NCBI GenBank assembly: GCA_025093985.1
Contig: JACAAK010000007.1
Location: 186,001-250,000 of the forward strand
DNA length: 64,000 nucleotides
Source of the DNA: Calvatia gigantea
Lineage: Eukaryota > Basidiomycota > Agaricomycetes > Agaricales > Lycoperdaceae
Direction: 5' to 3'
How positions within the stretch are numbered: position 1 is the stretch's first letter; each line of letters begins with the position of its first letter. Below, one piece after another: positions 48,885 to 61,263 of the stretch. Position numbers and translations under genes: made by a program. Under the pieces are notes generated by a model. The model searched no databases, was not told where the DNA came from, and was given only the letters and a program-made list of their open reading frames with translations.

Positions 48885-50186
48885 ATGGCTCAAAACTTCG
48901 AAAACGTGGATCAAAGTGTTCCTGCAACATATCATTCTGTGGACTACTCAAGATCTTTGGGAAAGAGCTACATTTTCTTGACTACTCTCGTACTATCAAT
49001 CGTATGTATTAACGTCTGATGTCATGAACTTACAATCACTCACACGTGCTTACCAGGTTGGGTGGTTGACCTCCCTTGTTTCCCAAGCTTTCGTAACCGC
49101 GAAAAGTATGCTACTCCCTCTTCACCTCGGCGTACACCTCACGTTTTGGTCATTCAGTTAGCAATGCCACTGTTGGACCCCTTTGGTTTGGTATAATACT
49201 ACAATTGGGCGTCATCATAGGGCTTATCATAACCTTCGCCAACGACACCCTCTTCCAGTACGGTATCCCCCTCGCCATTTTCGCCGCTCTCGCCACGTCC
49301 TTCGGTGCCCAAGGCATTCACCTCAACGTCTTTTCCTTCTACCCCATCGCAGAAAGCCCTCTCAGCAGGATGGCTGATCACTTGCATCGTGGATGTCATC
49401 TGGGTCGTTGTTTTATCCTCCGAACCCTCCTCGTTCATCTACCGCTATGTTGCGTCCAATGGTCGCGTTCAATCACCGGTGCTTCCTCAGAATGGTGCAG
49501 TACAAAATGTGAGCACCAACCTGGAGGCGTTTGCGGAGAAATACAACACGGGAAGCCCATTACCTGACCCGCATCGGAACACCTTTGCGGGCAGCGCCAT
49601 CGATAGCGTGGCAGGCGGCGAAGGGAATAGAGGATCAAAGGCGCATAGTGGTATCACCGCAGATCCCGAGAGTCACAGGCGCAGGTCGGCCGGTGGATGG
49701 AGTACCCCACGGCAGAGCCACGTTGCAGCTGGCTCGATGAAGGATATGCCCCCTCCTCCGGAAAATGCACCCATCCCGGACGTCAGCGAAGCTGGAGCTG
49801 TGCCTGGTTCTAGGCCGACCTCCGCTTCGAATGTCGATGAGAAAGGAGCCTCAAGCACGATCCGCACCAACACAGACCTTACACCTGGCCCACTACAGCA
49901 ACCGCTCCCAAGAGCGTTGGCCCTCTTCCCTTGTACGCCCGATGCTCATTTTTGCTTTTGACCTTCTAACGCGTTGCTATCAGATGCTGCATCACCTTCT
50001 GATCCATACGAGCTAACATTCAATAAGGGAGAAGTTCTAGAAGTTCTTGATAAATCTGGAAAATGGTGGGAAGCAATTAAATCGGATGGGACGAAAGGCA
50101 GTGAGTGATCCTTGTGTTGTTATTTGATAATCCCTCTCTGATCTCCCATTCCAGTCGCTCCTTCAAACTATCTCAAACTCATGTGA
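48885..50186 (+). CDS. SHO1: SHO1-type osmosensor, four membrane helices plus SH3 domain
   Basis: Exons give MAQNFENVDQSVPATYHSVD, then a first helix (YIFLTTLVLSIVGWLTSLVSQ). Further helices follow: FGIILQLGVIIGLIITFAND, PLAIFAALATSFGAQGIHLN and AGWLITCIVDVIWVVVLSSE. A long low-complexity linker rich in Ser, Pro and Gly follows (49460-49920). The C-terminal SH3 domain is split by introns (SPSDPYELTFNKGEVLEVL, GKWWEAIKSDGTKGIAPSNY, LKLM) and ends at 50186. SHO1 sits in the plasma membrane and recruits Pbs2 of the HOG MAP-kinase pathway through its SH3 domain. Before helix 4 one extra base near 49346 breaks the frame; a 62-base intron could also restore it but would delete a conserved loop. Confidence 0.9.
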
Positions 50187-51233
50187 TCGCTTTGAACATT
50201 TTTCCTTTGCTCTATATGTCTTTACGCCCTAAACCGTTATGACCTCGTGACGACATCGTACTTACTAGTGACAGACACGCGTATCTTCTCGACGTCTTGT
50301 AGCAGACAATACAAGAGTCCCGAAGTTAATTTTGACTGGGAATCTTGAATTGTAAATTTGTAATTCTTTCCGATTCAATTCACCCTGCGCACGATCGGAA
50401 CTCCATGGAAGGCTGAAGTAAGGCTGTACCGTCGCCGAGAGGGACATGGTCTGTTTTTTGATGAGCACCTGCCATATTCTGAGATGAACCCGGGGTCCTG
50501 GGACTCCGTGACGGACTTATCCATCAAACCAACCTCGCTATTTCCCAGTCATAATCTAATATATATTATATTGAAGATATCCCTTCACAAATATTCAGCC
50601 CAGTACACCCGGGCTTCAGTATGATAGTTGAAATACTCCCTGGCGTAATTACTCCGTTCCACGGGGAGATACGCACTTGAACTGCACTCTGAAGCAAGCT
50701 ATTCCACCCTCAATTTTACTGCCTTTGATTTACTGATGTATGGTCTGTTTTTCATCAGTGAAATGCTGATCGGGTCTTGTTACATGATAGGATGTCAGGT
50801 GGCCTGCTGCTCGTCACATGGAGAGTCCAAAATGTAAAAAAAAAAAGACCGTGTAAGTACACAGCTTTTGGGGCTTGCTAGTGGCTTGCTCAAATGACAA
50901 AAAACAACCGAACAGCCTCCGTCGGGAACCGCGGCCCGCACTCCCCGCCGCTCTTCATTCATGATCAGACCTACTTACCGACCACGCAAGCACACACCAC
51001 AAGATGTCATTTATCTACCTCCCGAACCACGCCGCTCTTAGATGCTCTGGTTATCAAACCATTCTGAACGAAGTCCCAACAAAAGTTCCTGGTTCAACAC
51101 CCCTAAACCCAAGAGGTTCTGATTCTGGATAGATACCCCGGGGATTCCTCGGCGCCTGAACATAGTATATTTATCCGCAATATGAAGCGGTCCTGCTAAT
51201 CCCAGGCTCTTGGCTTGTTCTTAACCGCTCATC
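50187..51233. other. Intergenic region, no recognised gene
   Basis: A kilobase with no open frame of note on the plus strand and only a short one (50265-50468) on the minus. Short A-run at 50836. Confidence 0.5.
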
Positions 51234-53004
51234 ATGTCGATGCTCAAAATCTCTGGAACAAAAATCGTCGATGAGGAAGGTAAGGAGACCGTCCTCCGTG
51301 GTGCTGGTCTTGGAGGGTGGATGAAGTGGGTTCATCTCTCACTCTGATCGCGGATGAACGACTAATATCATTGTAGCATGGAGAACTTCATCTCAGGTAC
51401 GTAAGAATACAAGCATTGTTCCAGGAGATCAGGCTGATCCTTTCGCCAGGCTATCCGGGATGTGAGTACCAGATCCGCGAGGCGCTCACTGAGTCCATCG
51501 GAAAAGAAAAATCAGAGCTGTTCTTCGATAAAGTGCGAATTTGCCATTCCCCTATCTTTCAGCTTTCACTGACCTGGCACTTCCTGCAGTTTTTGGAAGT
51601 ACTTCTTCCAGGATGCTGATGCGGAATTCTTTCGCAGTCTTGGTTTGAACTGCATCCGCATTGCTTTCAACTATCGCCACTTTGAAGGTACGAGATACCG
51701 ACAACGATCATGGGATATTGTTGATTCTTATGTAACCTTAAGATGACATGAACCCCCGCGTTCTGAAGGAGTCCGGATTCAAACATCTGGACAGAGTCAT
51801 TGACATCTGCGCAAGGCACGGCATCTACACCATCCTCGATCTCCACACTGCACCTGGTGGACAAAACACCGACTGGCATTCCGACCACGGAGGCCACATC
51901 GCCAACTGTAAGTAGGCCTTTTTTTAGGAAATCAACTTCTTCCTAATACAAGCATCGCAAGTCTGGAACCACAAAGGACTTCCAAGAGCGAGTCCTCTGG
52001 TTATGGACAGAGCTCGCTAAACACTACAAAGGCAACAAGTGGATCGCAGCTTACAACCCCCTCAACGAACCCACCGATTCCAAACACCACCGCGTCGTCC
52101 AATTCTACAACCAAGTCCACGCTGCTATCCGCTCAGTCGACCCTGATCACATCATCTTCTTCGATGGAAACACCTTCGCCTCGGATTTCTCTCAATTTGG
52201 TGATGCGCATAAGAATTGGGATAATACCGGCTATTCTATCCATGACTACTCGACCTTGGGTTTCCCTGGTGCACCCGAGGTTTATACGGGCACGGAGGAA
52301 CAGAAACGTCGTCTCAGAAGGAGCTATGAGAAGAAGCGGGAATGGATGGATCAGCGTGGACTTTGTGTCTGGAATGGCGAGTGGGGCCCCGTTTATGCTC
52401 GCAAGCAATACGAGGGTGCAGAGACGGAATCAATTAATGAGACCCGATACAAGGTGCTTAACGATCAACTCGAGATCTATACCAAGGTAAGTCTGGATAT
52501 CTCGCCCACGTGGGCCTTTCAGGACTTGGATCTCATTCTTTACTCTTGCTTTTCTTAGGATCGCCTCAGCTGGTCTATCTGGCTCTACAAGGATATTGGC
52601 TTCCAGGGAATGGTCCATACCTCCCTCGACACGCCTTACATGACCCTCTTCAAGGACTTCCTCGCCAAGAAACACCGTCTCGCAGTCGACGCATGGGGCG
52701 CTGATGACAAAGACTGTCCGTCACTGTGTACCAACCCCTAACCGATCTCATCCTCCAAGAAATCCCGGAAAAATACCGCAGCTTATACCCTTCACCCGTA
52801 TGGAAACTCTCCGATCGTATCGGTCGTCTCGCGAGGAACATTTTGGTCGCGGAGTACTTTGTGAAGGAGTGGGCAGACCATTTCGTTGGGAAGAGCGAAG
52901 CTGAGATTGATGCGATTGCGGCGAGTTTTAAGTTTGAGAGTTGTTTAAAGAGGGAGGGGTTGAATGCAGTTTTGACTGCTAATGCGAAGCTTGCTCAGCA
53001 GTGA
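51234..53004 (+). CDS. GH5-family beta-glucanase-like enzyme without signal peptide
   Basis: The protein starts MSMLKISGTKIVDEEGKETV and RGAGLGGWMKMENFISGYPG, the family's N-terminal barrel strand (RGxNLGGW type). Landmarks follow in order: LGLNCIRIAFNYRHFED, ILDLHTAPGGQNTDWHS, WIAAYNPLNEPTDSKHH (acid/base Glu in the NEP motif, near 52065), GYSIHDYSTLGFPG, and CVWNGEWGPVYARKQY (nucleophile Glu, near 52375). RLSWSIWLYKDIGFQGMV closes the barrel. Fungal relatives are exo-beta-1,3-glucanases or related glucosidases. No signal peptide is seen, so a cytosolic or unconventionally exported enzyme is inferred. Near 52710-52725 the frame shifts by two bases (GADDKD to VYQPLTDLILQEIPEKYRSL); removing two T restores a typical reading. 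Confidence 0.87.
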
Positions 53005-53358
53005 ATTTGGTAGTATTTTATTGATATTTTATGTTGTATCAAAGGAGACAAAGTCAACATTTAACAAAAGTCTGCTGAAAATCTATCCCCGACGTGTCCG
53101 ATATGGCCGTCCGTCCCGTGCGCAGATACTGCACAGGTATTTTCGCTTCCCATGGTTTCCTATACCTTGCTTGTTTCTCCGAAAGCAACTCGTTATGCTC
53201 ATGCAAAAACTTTTGTGCAATGTCAAGGTCGGTCGTGGGTCTGGGGTTTCCGTTGAAGTGCCGACAAACTCCAGACTAGACAACTCGAATCTCGAGAATG
53301 TCGTAACATACACCCCTACATTGTGAAAAGCGAAGATAGAAATCAGCATACATCCTAC
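53005..53358. other. Spacer between convergent genes
   Basis: The 3' flanks of GH5 (plus strand) and the NLR (minus strand). A short plus-strand frame (52982-53326) overlaps but has no recognisable features. Confidence 0.5.
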
Positions 53359-55474
53359 TTATAGGCCATCGATGTCGTCCATTGAATATATCATCACTAC
53401 TTCTGGGGTGAGGATGATGATGACGGTCTTCACGTCGAAACCGGCAAAGATATAGCGGGGGGACTGTTCAAGTTCGTCAACCCCCTCCATGGAATCCAAA
53501 CTCTGAAAAGGCGGCAATCAATGACACAGTCGAATCAAGGAAGGTGTGGACACACAAGTGGTCGTGATATCGTTCCGCATTTCTCCAGCAAACTACTGTC
53601 GGCAACGAAATCACAGCGCGTGCGGACCATTCCTGCTAAGTATGCTACCTTCTTCCCCTGGGCATCAGGTCAGCAAGAAAAAAATGTGTGAACGTAACCC
53701 TACCAACCAACATATAAATCCATCGGATGAAGGAGGTACAACGATGGAACCGGTAATACATTACTGAATGGTTGCAGGCGCCTGAAATCAAAGGCAGCCA
53801 CTTCCTTAAGAAGGGGCTCCCATTCCTGGGGTTTCGATATCTTCGTACAAAGATCCCAAATATGCATAGCTGCGAAACTCAGGATATCGTGTGATATCGA
53901 GAGGGGTGACTCTGTTAGAGTCGCGTCATCCTCATCCTGGCTGGGTGCCTGAATAGGCGGTTCTGGTGGAATTAAGCGCACGGAAATGTGCTTTTACCAA
54001 CTCAAATCGATGCTGTATCGTGATCTTGAAAGTACCTCCCAGATCGCGCAGGGCGGGCTAGGAAGTCTGGAAATGACGCATGGAAGAAGTGCAAAGATTC
54101 TCGAACGGCGGTAGTGCGGTGTGGGACGGAGAGAAATGCGTATAGGGATCGAAGGGCCGAAAAAAAGTCCTCTTGAGTGATACCGAGGAAGTTAGCAAAG
54201 TGCAGGGCAGGAATTGGCGGAGAGATGGCACAGGTTCCGAGAATTCTAAGTGTTTGTGGTAGGCTCTTCTTCTCCGAGGCTTGCAGTACACCGAGATACA
54301 GGGCATCGATTGACGCTAAAAAATTCTGACCGCCACCCTCCATATCGGTTCCGTCTATGGTTTTGAGAATGACTTGTAGCTAGGGATGCTGGATTTGCCG
54401 CGACCGGGTCACCGACGAAAGCAAGTATCGATGAAGCGACGATGAAGACACCGGATGCCGTGCGGGTGAGCTTCCTTAGTCTCTCCGAGTCCTTGATTAG
54501 AGACGACATCGTATCGGCATCACATCGGTTGTGGTACTGTTCCGTGATGCGCTTCAGTCCATCGACGAGGTATTTTTCAATATCCGCATCAGCGCTGGGC
54601 TCCTGTGGTAGGAGATCCCGCCCCAAGCACGTGTTGGAAAGACCGCCATCAAGGAACATCTCCTTGAGGTGATGCTCCGGACGACTGCAAACCAGTCACA
54701 AGAAAGGAGGGGAGTCGAAATCATCAACAGCATCTGCGATGAGTCTGACAGGGGCTAGTTGTTCTGCCTCCTCATGACATTCGTCCAGACCGTCGATAAG
54801 GACAAGCAACTTAGAGAGCGGTTTCTCCTGGCGCCTCAGAGCGAGAAAGGGCTCGATAAGGAGTTTTCTAAACTGAGCACCTTTATCTACGCTTGTTAAG
54901 ACCCGGCGATCCTTTCTGATTACGTCAATGATGAGATTCTTGTATGATGAATGTCGCTGTGCGAGTTGGTGGGCGATTGAAGTGACAAATAAGGACGACC
55001 CGTCAACCTTCCTGCTTCGGGAAAAGAAGATAGCAGCACCGAAAATGCCAAGCTCCTCTCCGAGTTCTCCAACAGTTTGTGCGATTGCGGACTTTCCAAT
55101 ACCGGCAGGACCAAATAGCCACAGTATGTCCTGATCACGGTTCTCATCAAGCAGCCAGGCATGTACCTCCTCTCTGAGCTCCATACGCGTTCCGGGGTGA
55201 CATCTGGGCAGGGGGGAAACGCTCTGCGGAGTGTAGCTCTGCACTCTTCAATGAGAAGTCCGAGAGGTTTGGGGGTCGCGAATAGGGAAGTCCCGAAAGG
55301 AAATTGGCGGGTGATATAAAGGGGCTCGTGTTGGGGCTGGTGAAAGCCGGATGGGCGTAGAGGGTTGGCGGGTGGTATAAAGGGGCTCGGGCTCCTGTAG
55401 GGGCTGGTGGAAGTCAGATAAACGTAGGGGCTGGCCACTGCTTCGTAGAAAAATGTAGTCAGTTGTCTTATCAA
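53359..55474 (-). pseudogene. NACHT-domain NLR, broken
   Basis: 55244-54699 encodes SPLPRCHPGTRMELREEVHA, Walker A WLFGPAGIGKSAIAQ, FFSRSRKVDG and Walker B LLVLIDGLDECHE. At 54696-54698 a TGA stands where the family has Trp (PFL-stop-LVCSRPEHHLKEMF, same frame), so a point stop splits the gene. A one-base frame change near 54380 separates SSILAFVGDPVAANPA from LQVILKTIDGTDMEGG. Helical-arm pieces follow (DALYLGVLQASEKKSLPQTL; SLHFFHASFPDFLARP), then SLSISHDILSFAAMHIWDL...FDFRRLQPF. The last exon ends VIIILTPEVVMIYSMDDIDGL. Several more frame changes occur. It is probably dead, unless the breaks are sequencing errors. Confidence 0.8.
55304..55434 (-). repeat. Tandem repeat near the NLR 5' end, Pro/Tyr-rich on translation
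   Basis: Two units of about 61 and 67 bases, each starting TTGGCGGGTG on the plus strand and containing ATAAAGGGGCTCG and GGGGCTGGTG. On the minus strand they encode SGFHQPQHEPLYITRQ- and SDFHQPLQEPEPLYTTRQ-like peptides in an open frame leading toward the NACHT exon. This could be a disordered N-terminal linker or non-coding. Confidence 0.6.
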
Positions 55475-56111
55475 ATGCGTTGGGTTCCTGACAAACTGTC
55501 CGAGTGGTCACCGTATGCAAAATACGATTCCACAACTTCATCATGTATATCAGAGAGAGGGTGGCAGTTTGCACTGCAGGTTTTACTCATGATCAGGTAT
55601 AGCACTCACTTGTCACACCAACAAATGAATAGGATTCAGAGTTACGGGGATTTAAAGAGTGCACCTGTGTGGCAAGAAAATAACAGAAGGTAGATCGTTG
55701 AAATTCAGACTGAGGAGAGAAGGACCTCATTGAAAGCACAACGCATTTTAATGCTTCTTCAAAAGGTCGGTGCCTTCGTTCCCTATTATAGCAATTCATT
55801 GTGATCTCGGATGATGATGATGAACATGAACTCGGCATTTAAAAACCTGCTGCTAAGACGAGGTGGACGTAGTAGATTAGGCTAGTTAAGTAGCTACGCC
55901 CCCTCGGCTTGGTAGAGTCTATACGGTAGGTGAATGAAGTGTGTGATTTCGGATCGTAGATGGGTTTAACAAGGTCTGGCATGCGTTCCGGACGTGTCTT
56001 TGTGTACATCGACGCACGAAATTGAACGTCGAACCTCCATCGGACGGGTATAGTTTAATTTCCAGGCTCATAATTCAATTAAAATTCACCTGCGATATAT
56101 CCTACACGTTC
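55475..56111. other. Intergenic region
   Basis: No gene recognised. Short frames on both strands have no family features. Confidence 0.5.
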
Positions 56112-57783
56112 TTACATATTTTGCTTTTCATTCCCTCCGTCCCTCCCACCCACACCTCTCGCATCAAACCAAACCCTCCTCACCCACCTCCTCCGTCTCG
56201 TCACACTTCCCCCTCCAGCACTGTAAGGCCCCGGTCTCGGACCCAACCAAGCATCATTACTATACACCCACCCATCCTCATCCGCACCTCCACACCCAGC
56301 CCAACTCCCAGCCAAATCTCTCCTCCAATCTTCTGTAGGAACGAACCGCCAATTCGGGGCAAGTGAGAAAGTCAAGTTACTACTATACAGTACCCCCCAT
56401 CAGCGAATCCGAACGAAGTTATAGATAGGAGAGGTGAAAGTTTATAAAGAGAAGGACAAACCTAATTTCATCATCTGGCCCAACACCCGTCCACCCATCT
56501 CTCCCTCTCGTCCACCCATACCGTTCCCCAGATTTGAGATTCATTTTACTCCATCCTTGACCCGCGGACTCCGTAACGGATAGCAGTGCCTTCATACCGC
56601 TCATTCTCGAACAATTCAACTTCACGCATTTCAGCAGTGCCAAATTTCGTCTGGGAGTCGATCATTGTCGATGAGACGTTCGACAGTACTGCGCAGGGGC
56701 ATATGCAGAATCCATTTTGTTAATGACGGATTAACGTAGGACGTAATGAAATGTTCGTAGCGTTCAGCTAGAACTGGAAGTCGGTGTTGGGAGTAACGAA
56801 GTAGAGACCGAATAAAAGCATGGGATGCTGGGTGCGTGACGACGAAGGGCGCTAAACCCCCGAATAACGCGACTTCACGTATGGGGAAGTTAGGCAAGTG
56901 GATCAAAACGAGTAAAGGAAAGAACGTGACCACGAGGAGGGTGAGGATGTGCGGTGTGTATGGCGACCGTGTGTTGGAAGAAGCATGTGGCAAGATGTTC
57001 GACGTAGACGACGTGAGGTGCTGCGGGGAGAGCGAGAGATGGTGCGTGTAGGGCTGGAGGAGGGTCACCATGTCAGAGACGAAGCCCATAAGGTTTTGAA
57101 TGGCCTGGAGGTTTGCTTGCCAGGCTGCTGTGCCCTCCGCTGGTGTTGGTTGGGGATGGGAGGTATATCTGAGGAAGGGGAGGAGGAGTAGGGATAGGAA
57201 CAAAGAATGACGCCAATGAGAGCCGCGTGTGGTATCAGGAGGATTGTTCTGGGGAAGTAACCTAGGACATGGGTTTGAGTTGTTGGGTGCCGGAACAAAC
57301 GATGCGAGAGCGAACTTACAGAGAAAAGCGTACAGCGCCATCCAGGTCGTTGTCCGCTTCCATCCTCTCTTCCAGAATAGAATTTCTTCCACGCGATCCT
57401 GGAACCAGAACACAGGACCAACTTTGGCCACAAATCTTTTGAAATTGTTCGTCATAATCGGAAGTGACAGGGGGTCGTGTGTAGACAACACTGTTACTTT
57501 CTCCAGTTCAACCTTTTTTCGTGGATTTGTGGGTGATGATGGCCCCGCTGTACTCGTCGCAGGTACAGTTGAAATAGAGCCCATGAGTATCTGTGGGATG
57601 AATGCCATTGGCGTTGGTATGCCTGAGCCCGACGAAGTAGAACCTGAACGTTGTCGTCCATTGCGATCCGGAAGGTTCTGGATTAGGCAAAGTTGTAAGT
57701 ACTTTTTGTGCTGGCTGAATACTTGTAGAGTCGTCAAGCCGTGTTGCGCAGGACGGGATGTCGATATAATCGAGTGTAGCCAT
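56112..57783 (-). CDS. Peroxisomal membrane peroxin, PEX30/PEX24 type with dysferlin repeats
   Basis: The likely start is MATLDYIDIPSCATRLD at 57783. A one-base frame change near 57680 leads into the long open frame. It holds LSTHDPLSLPIMTNNFKRF, VGPVFWFQDRVEEILFWK (the Pex24p core), several hydrophobic helices (HSLFLSLLLLPFLRY; LTLLVVTFFPLLVLIHLP; REVALFGGLAPFVVTHP) and RLIDNDRLPDEIWHC. Dysferlin halves follow: VELFENERYEG, WSKMNLKSGERYGWTRGRDG, then LAPNWRFVPTEDWRRDLAG, DGWVYSNDAWLGP and RRRRWVRRVWFDAR, ending at 56112. Frame changes near 56625 and 56590 interrupt the first dysferlin half. These proteins sit at ER-peroxisome contacts and control peroxisome size and number. Confidence 0.82.
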
Positions 57784-58268
57784 CGCTGCAAACAACATTA
57801 CCAGTCTCAGTTAGCAACTTTGGAATGTGATTCTCAGGCTGACTGTGGGAAATATGGATTATCTGATAAGATACATTCACCCAGAAGGAACCATTGGGCC
57901 ACCGCTTAATTCACATCCCTGAAGGTCGGTGAATCTCGTGTTCGACGGACTCTCAGAAGGCCCTTTACTTACACGCCTTTTCGACACCGTCAAATCCCGT
58001 CCCCCCCGGGTGTCCCGCCACCACGTTAAAAACGGGCATTCGTGGGAATTCGAAAATAACGGGATAATGGCTGAAACTGTCCATCCTGGGCCTATTGGCC
58101 GAGGACAAGACCCGACATGACGGAAGAACGGGTCTGTGAGAATGACCTTAAGGCTTAAATGAAACCCAAATGGCCATCTAAGGGGGCCGTCGTCCACGCG
58201 GCTTGCCTCACCCTCCTTTCTTCTAAAGCCATGTTCGGGGCCCGTCGCCTCAACACTGCCACTCTTCC
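57784..58268. promoter_or_regulatory. Divergent 5' region of the peroxin and D-lactate dehydrogenase genes
   Basis: Roughly 485 bases between the two start codons, GC-rich in the middle (CCGTCCCCCCCGGGTGTCCC near 58000). Open frames on both strands (57877-58290 minus) show no family features. Confidence 0.45.
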
Positions 58269-60672
58269 ATGTACACTCGTGCTCTCGCAATTTCTCCCCT
58301 ATACAAATCAGCCCGACTACGACCCCTATTGCCCGAATTCCTAAGCGCCACCGAATAGCCAGCTACGCCACACGAAGAGATAACACAACCGACGCAAATA
58401 TAAACGCTCGCCCACAGGTCAGTACTCACGAATCGGAAGGGCAAACTCCAAATCGCAATGAGCCGTTCAAGAAACAGAAAGGGAATGGGCGACCAGAAGC
58501 GAGTTGGATAGGAAGAAATTCGGTGGTGCTCTTGACTTCATTGACGACCGGGCTCTTGGGATATGCAATAGCTCGGTCCAGAACGTGGGCCGGTACCGAT
58601 CTGGACCTGACGCAGCCGCAACCGGCATATGGATCTCCCGAAGACTTTCAAAAAGCGATTACAGAGCTCAAAGAGACATTTGGTCCTGAAGAAGACACGC
58701 CTGGCGATCTCGTTTCTACGAATCCTGATGTTCTCCACGATCATGGATTCTCAACGTTTGTTTATCACGAAGGTATGTACAACGCTGTTCCCCCCCTTTT
58801 TCTCCGTGTTGCCTGCCCGATCACTTGTTGACTTTGATGCATTGTTGCTTGTAGGGATGTTGCATAGCGTTGTCGTCTTCCCTCGATCAACAGAAGATGT
58901 CGTCAAAGTTGTCAAGATTGCTACGAAATATAGGATGCCCGTGATACCGTATTCCGGTGCGACCAACCTCGAGGGTCATACACGCGGAGTGAGCATGCGC
59001 ACCTCTGGTCCACTTCCGACCTTGGCATTTACGTAATGCTAGTACCCTATCGGAGGCGTTTGCGTAGACCTGTCGAATATGGATCGGATTTTAGAGATCC
59101 ACGAAGAAGACTCGGATTTAGTGTGTCAGCCAGGGGTGAGGTGGATGGATATCAATGAGACTCTAGAAGAGGATGGTTCGTCTCATGAATTTAGTCCCGT
59201 CTCCGTCTCAGCCCTTTCCTCTTTGGTGCGTTGCATTAATGAATTCTTCTCTTTTGTCAGGTATTCCGTTATTCTTCCCTGTATGTTTCAATTGATCCTT
59301 TCCCACCTCCCGGCGACCTTTCCCAAACCTTATGTGTAGCTCGATCCGGCGCCTGGAGCTACGATTGGTGGGATGTTGAGTACAGGGGTGTTCAGGAAGT
59401 GTGTCAAACCTAGTTGACTCTCAATTCGTACACTCCCTCATCTTTTCGATGCATAGCTAATGCGGTCCGGTATGGTACAGCCAAGCTGAATGGTTTCTCA
59501 ATGCTGTGAGCCTTCTACCCCACTGAATCCGTTGAAACTCGACCCTTACTTACAACCACAGACGGTAGTCCTCCCTTCAGGGGAAGTTATCAAAACACGA
59601 CGTCGATCACGCAAGTCCTCCGCAGGTTTCGATACTACGAAATTGTTTATCGGTGCTGAAGGAACATTGGGCATCGTGACCGAAGGTTTGCAAACGACCT
59701 TCCATCTCTATGATCCGGCGGGCCTTAAAAACTAGCTCTTATGCAGTAACAATTCGACTCGCACCAGTCCTACCCACCACCGTCGCGCTAGCCAATTTCC
59801 CGGACGTAAAGAAAGCAACAGAAGCAGTCGTAGAGATCCTCAACCAAGGCGTTGGAATCCGTACGTACCCCATAACTTCATCTTCCAACTCAGATCATAC
59901 TCAACCAACATAAAAGAATGCGTTGAACTCCTCGACGACGTATTCATGTCCGCCCTCAATAATTACCACTACAACCCCTCCAGAAAAGACAACCACCACA
60001 AATACAAGGAAAAAGACCACCTCTTCTTCAAATTCCAAGGACCCACACAAAAATCTCTCACCGAAACCGCCACCATCGTCAAACGCATCGTCGAAAAACA
60101 TGGCGGGAAAGACTTCTCCCTCGCCCGTTCAGCAGAAGAAGCCCAAGATATGTGGAACGATCGTAAGAACGCACATTTCGCCGGACTCGCATTGGTCCCC
60201 GGTGCCAAAGGCTGGCCTACAGACGTTTGCGTACCCATTTCTAAATTACCCGAATTGGTGTATGAGACAAAAAAAGATTTGCGGGAGACAGGGTTGGTTT
60301 CCACGATTGTTGGGCACGTGGGTGATGGGAATTTTCATTCGTTGTTGTTGGTGAGAAATGAGGAAGAATTGGAGAGGGCGAGGCAGGCCGTGCATAGGAT
60401 GGTGAAGAGGGCTATTCAGTTGGATGGGACGTGTACAGGGGAGCATGGAGTCGGAGTTGGGAAGAAGGAGTATCTAGTGGAGGAGCTTGGGGAGGGGACG
60501 GTCGAGTTGATGAAGACTATTAAGAGGGCTATTGATCCTTTGAACCTATTTAACCCCGGAAAGGTGCTTTTCCCTCTCTTTCTTGGATTTTGCTCGTGAA
60601 CCTGATGGCCGCCCTCAGCTGTACCCCGACCCTATACCCCCGACAGCGCCGGCGCAGGACAAAAGAGGCTAA
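58269..60672 (+). CDS. DLD1: D-lactate dehydrogenase (cytochrome), mitochondrial FAD enzyme
   Basis: The start region [19 protein letters not shown] is Arg-rich, as expected for a mitochondrial presequence. A one-base frame change near 58330 leads to [16 protein letters not shown] and then [20 protein letters not shown], a membrane anchor. The FAD-binding PCMH domain follows: [82 protein letters not shown] and [17 protein letters not shown]. Two opposite one-base shifts near 59380 and 59485 disturb the CSGTNAVRYG-EWFLNA stretch. The cap reads [14 protein letters not shown] and the end has [32 protein letters not shown] and [14 protein letters not shown]. It oxidises D-lactate to pyruvate and passes electrons to cytochrome c. 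Confidence 0.9.
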
Positions 60673-61263
60673 CGAGACTTGGGCGTGCTTGTGTCACTCA
60701 TTTTTGAAGAGATTTAAAAGAGACCAGCGGTTCAAACTCAGTCGCAAATCACATTTGACGCCTCAGTGTCGATGAGATAGTTACCGCTCACACGCCAAAT
60801 GCCTGCTAGGTGTCATTGTGTTCTGCCCGACAACTGTGGCAGCATCTTCTGTATAACCAAGATGCCATCACAAATCATCATCTCGCCACCCTAAACCCTG
60901 TGCCACATAGACACTGTGAGAGCGATGTGATTAACATCCCCTGGGCTGTATCAATAATCAACAAGTATGCCCTCGTATGGTATGTATCTCTCCAGGTCAG
61001 CTTTAGAAGCTCGCTATCTCGGCGGAAGGACATGTTATTATTGAAGTACCGAAGCAACTATCTGATACTAAAAGTTAAGGCAAACAGCGGCAAACCATAC
61101 TAGGATCGGACATCGCCCAACGTCGTTAACGCTCAGCGGCGAACCTAGATCGAGATTGCACCCACGACCATAAGGTGATATTAATCTACAGAGCTTAAAT
61201 ATGAGGATCAACCTTCTTACGCAGGCTTAACCCCCCTCCTTACTTTACAACCCACCATTTATA
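60673..61263. other. Intergenic region
   Basis: No gene recognised. The last 60 bases lead into the seven-helix gene. Confidence 0.5.

Noticed and set aside
57229..57909. Plus-strand frame of 226 codons
   Set aside because: It is antisense to the PEX30-like gene, whose Pex24 and dysferlin motifs are clear on the minus strand.
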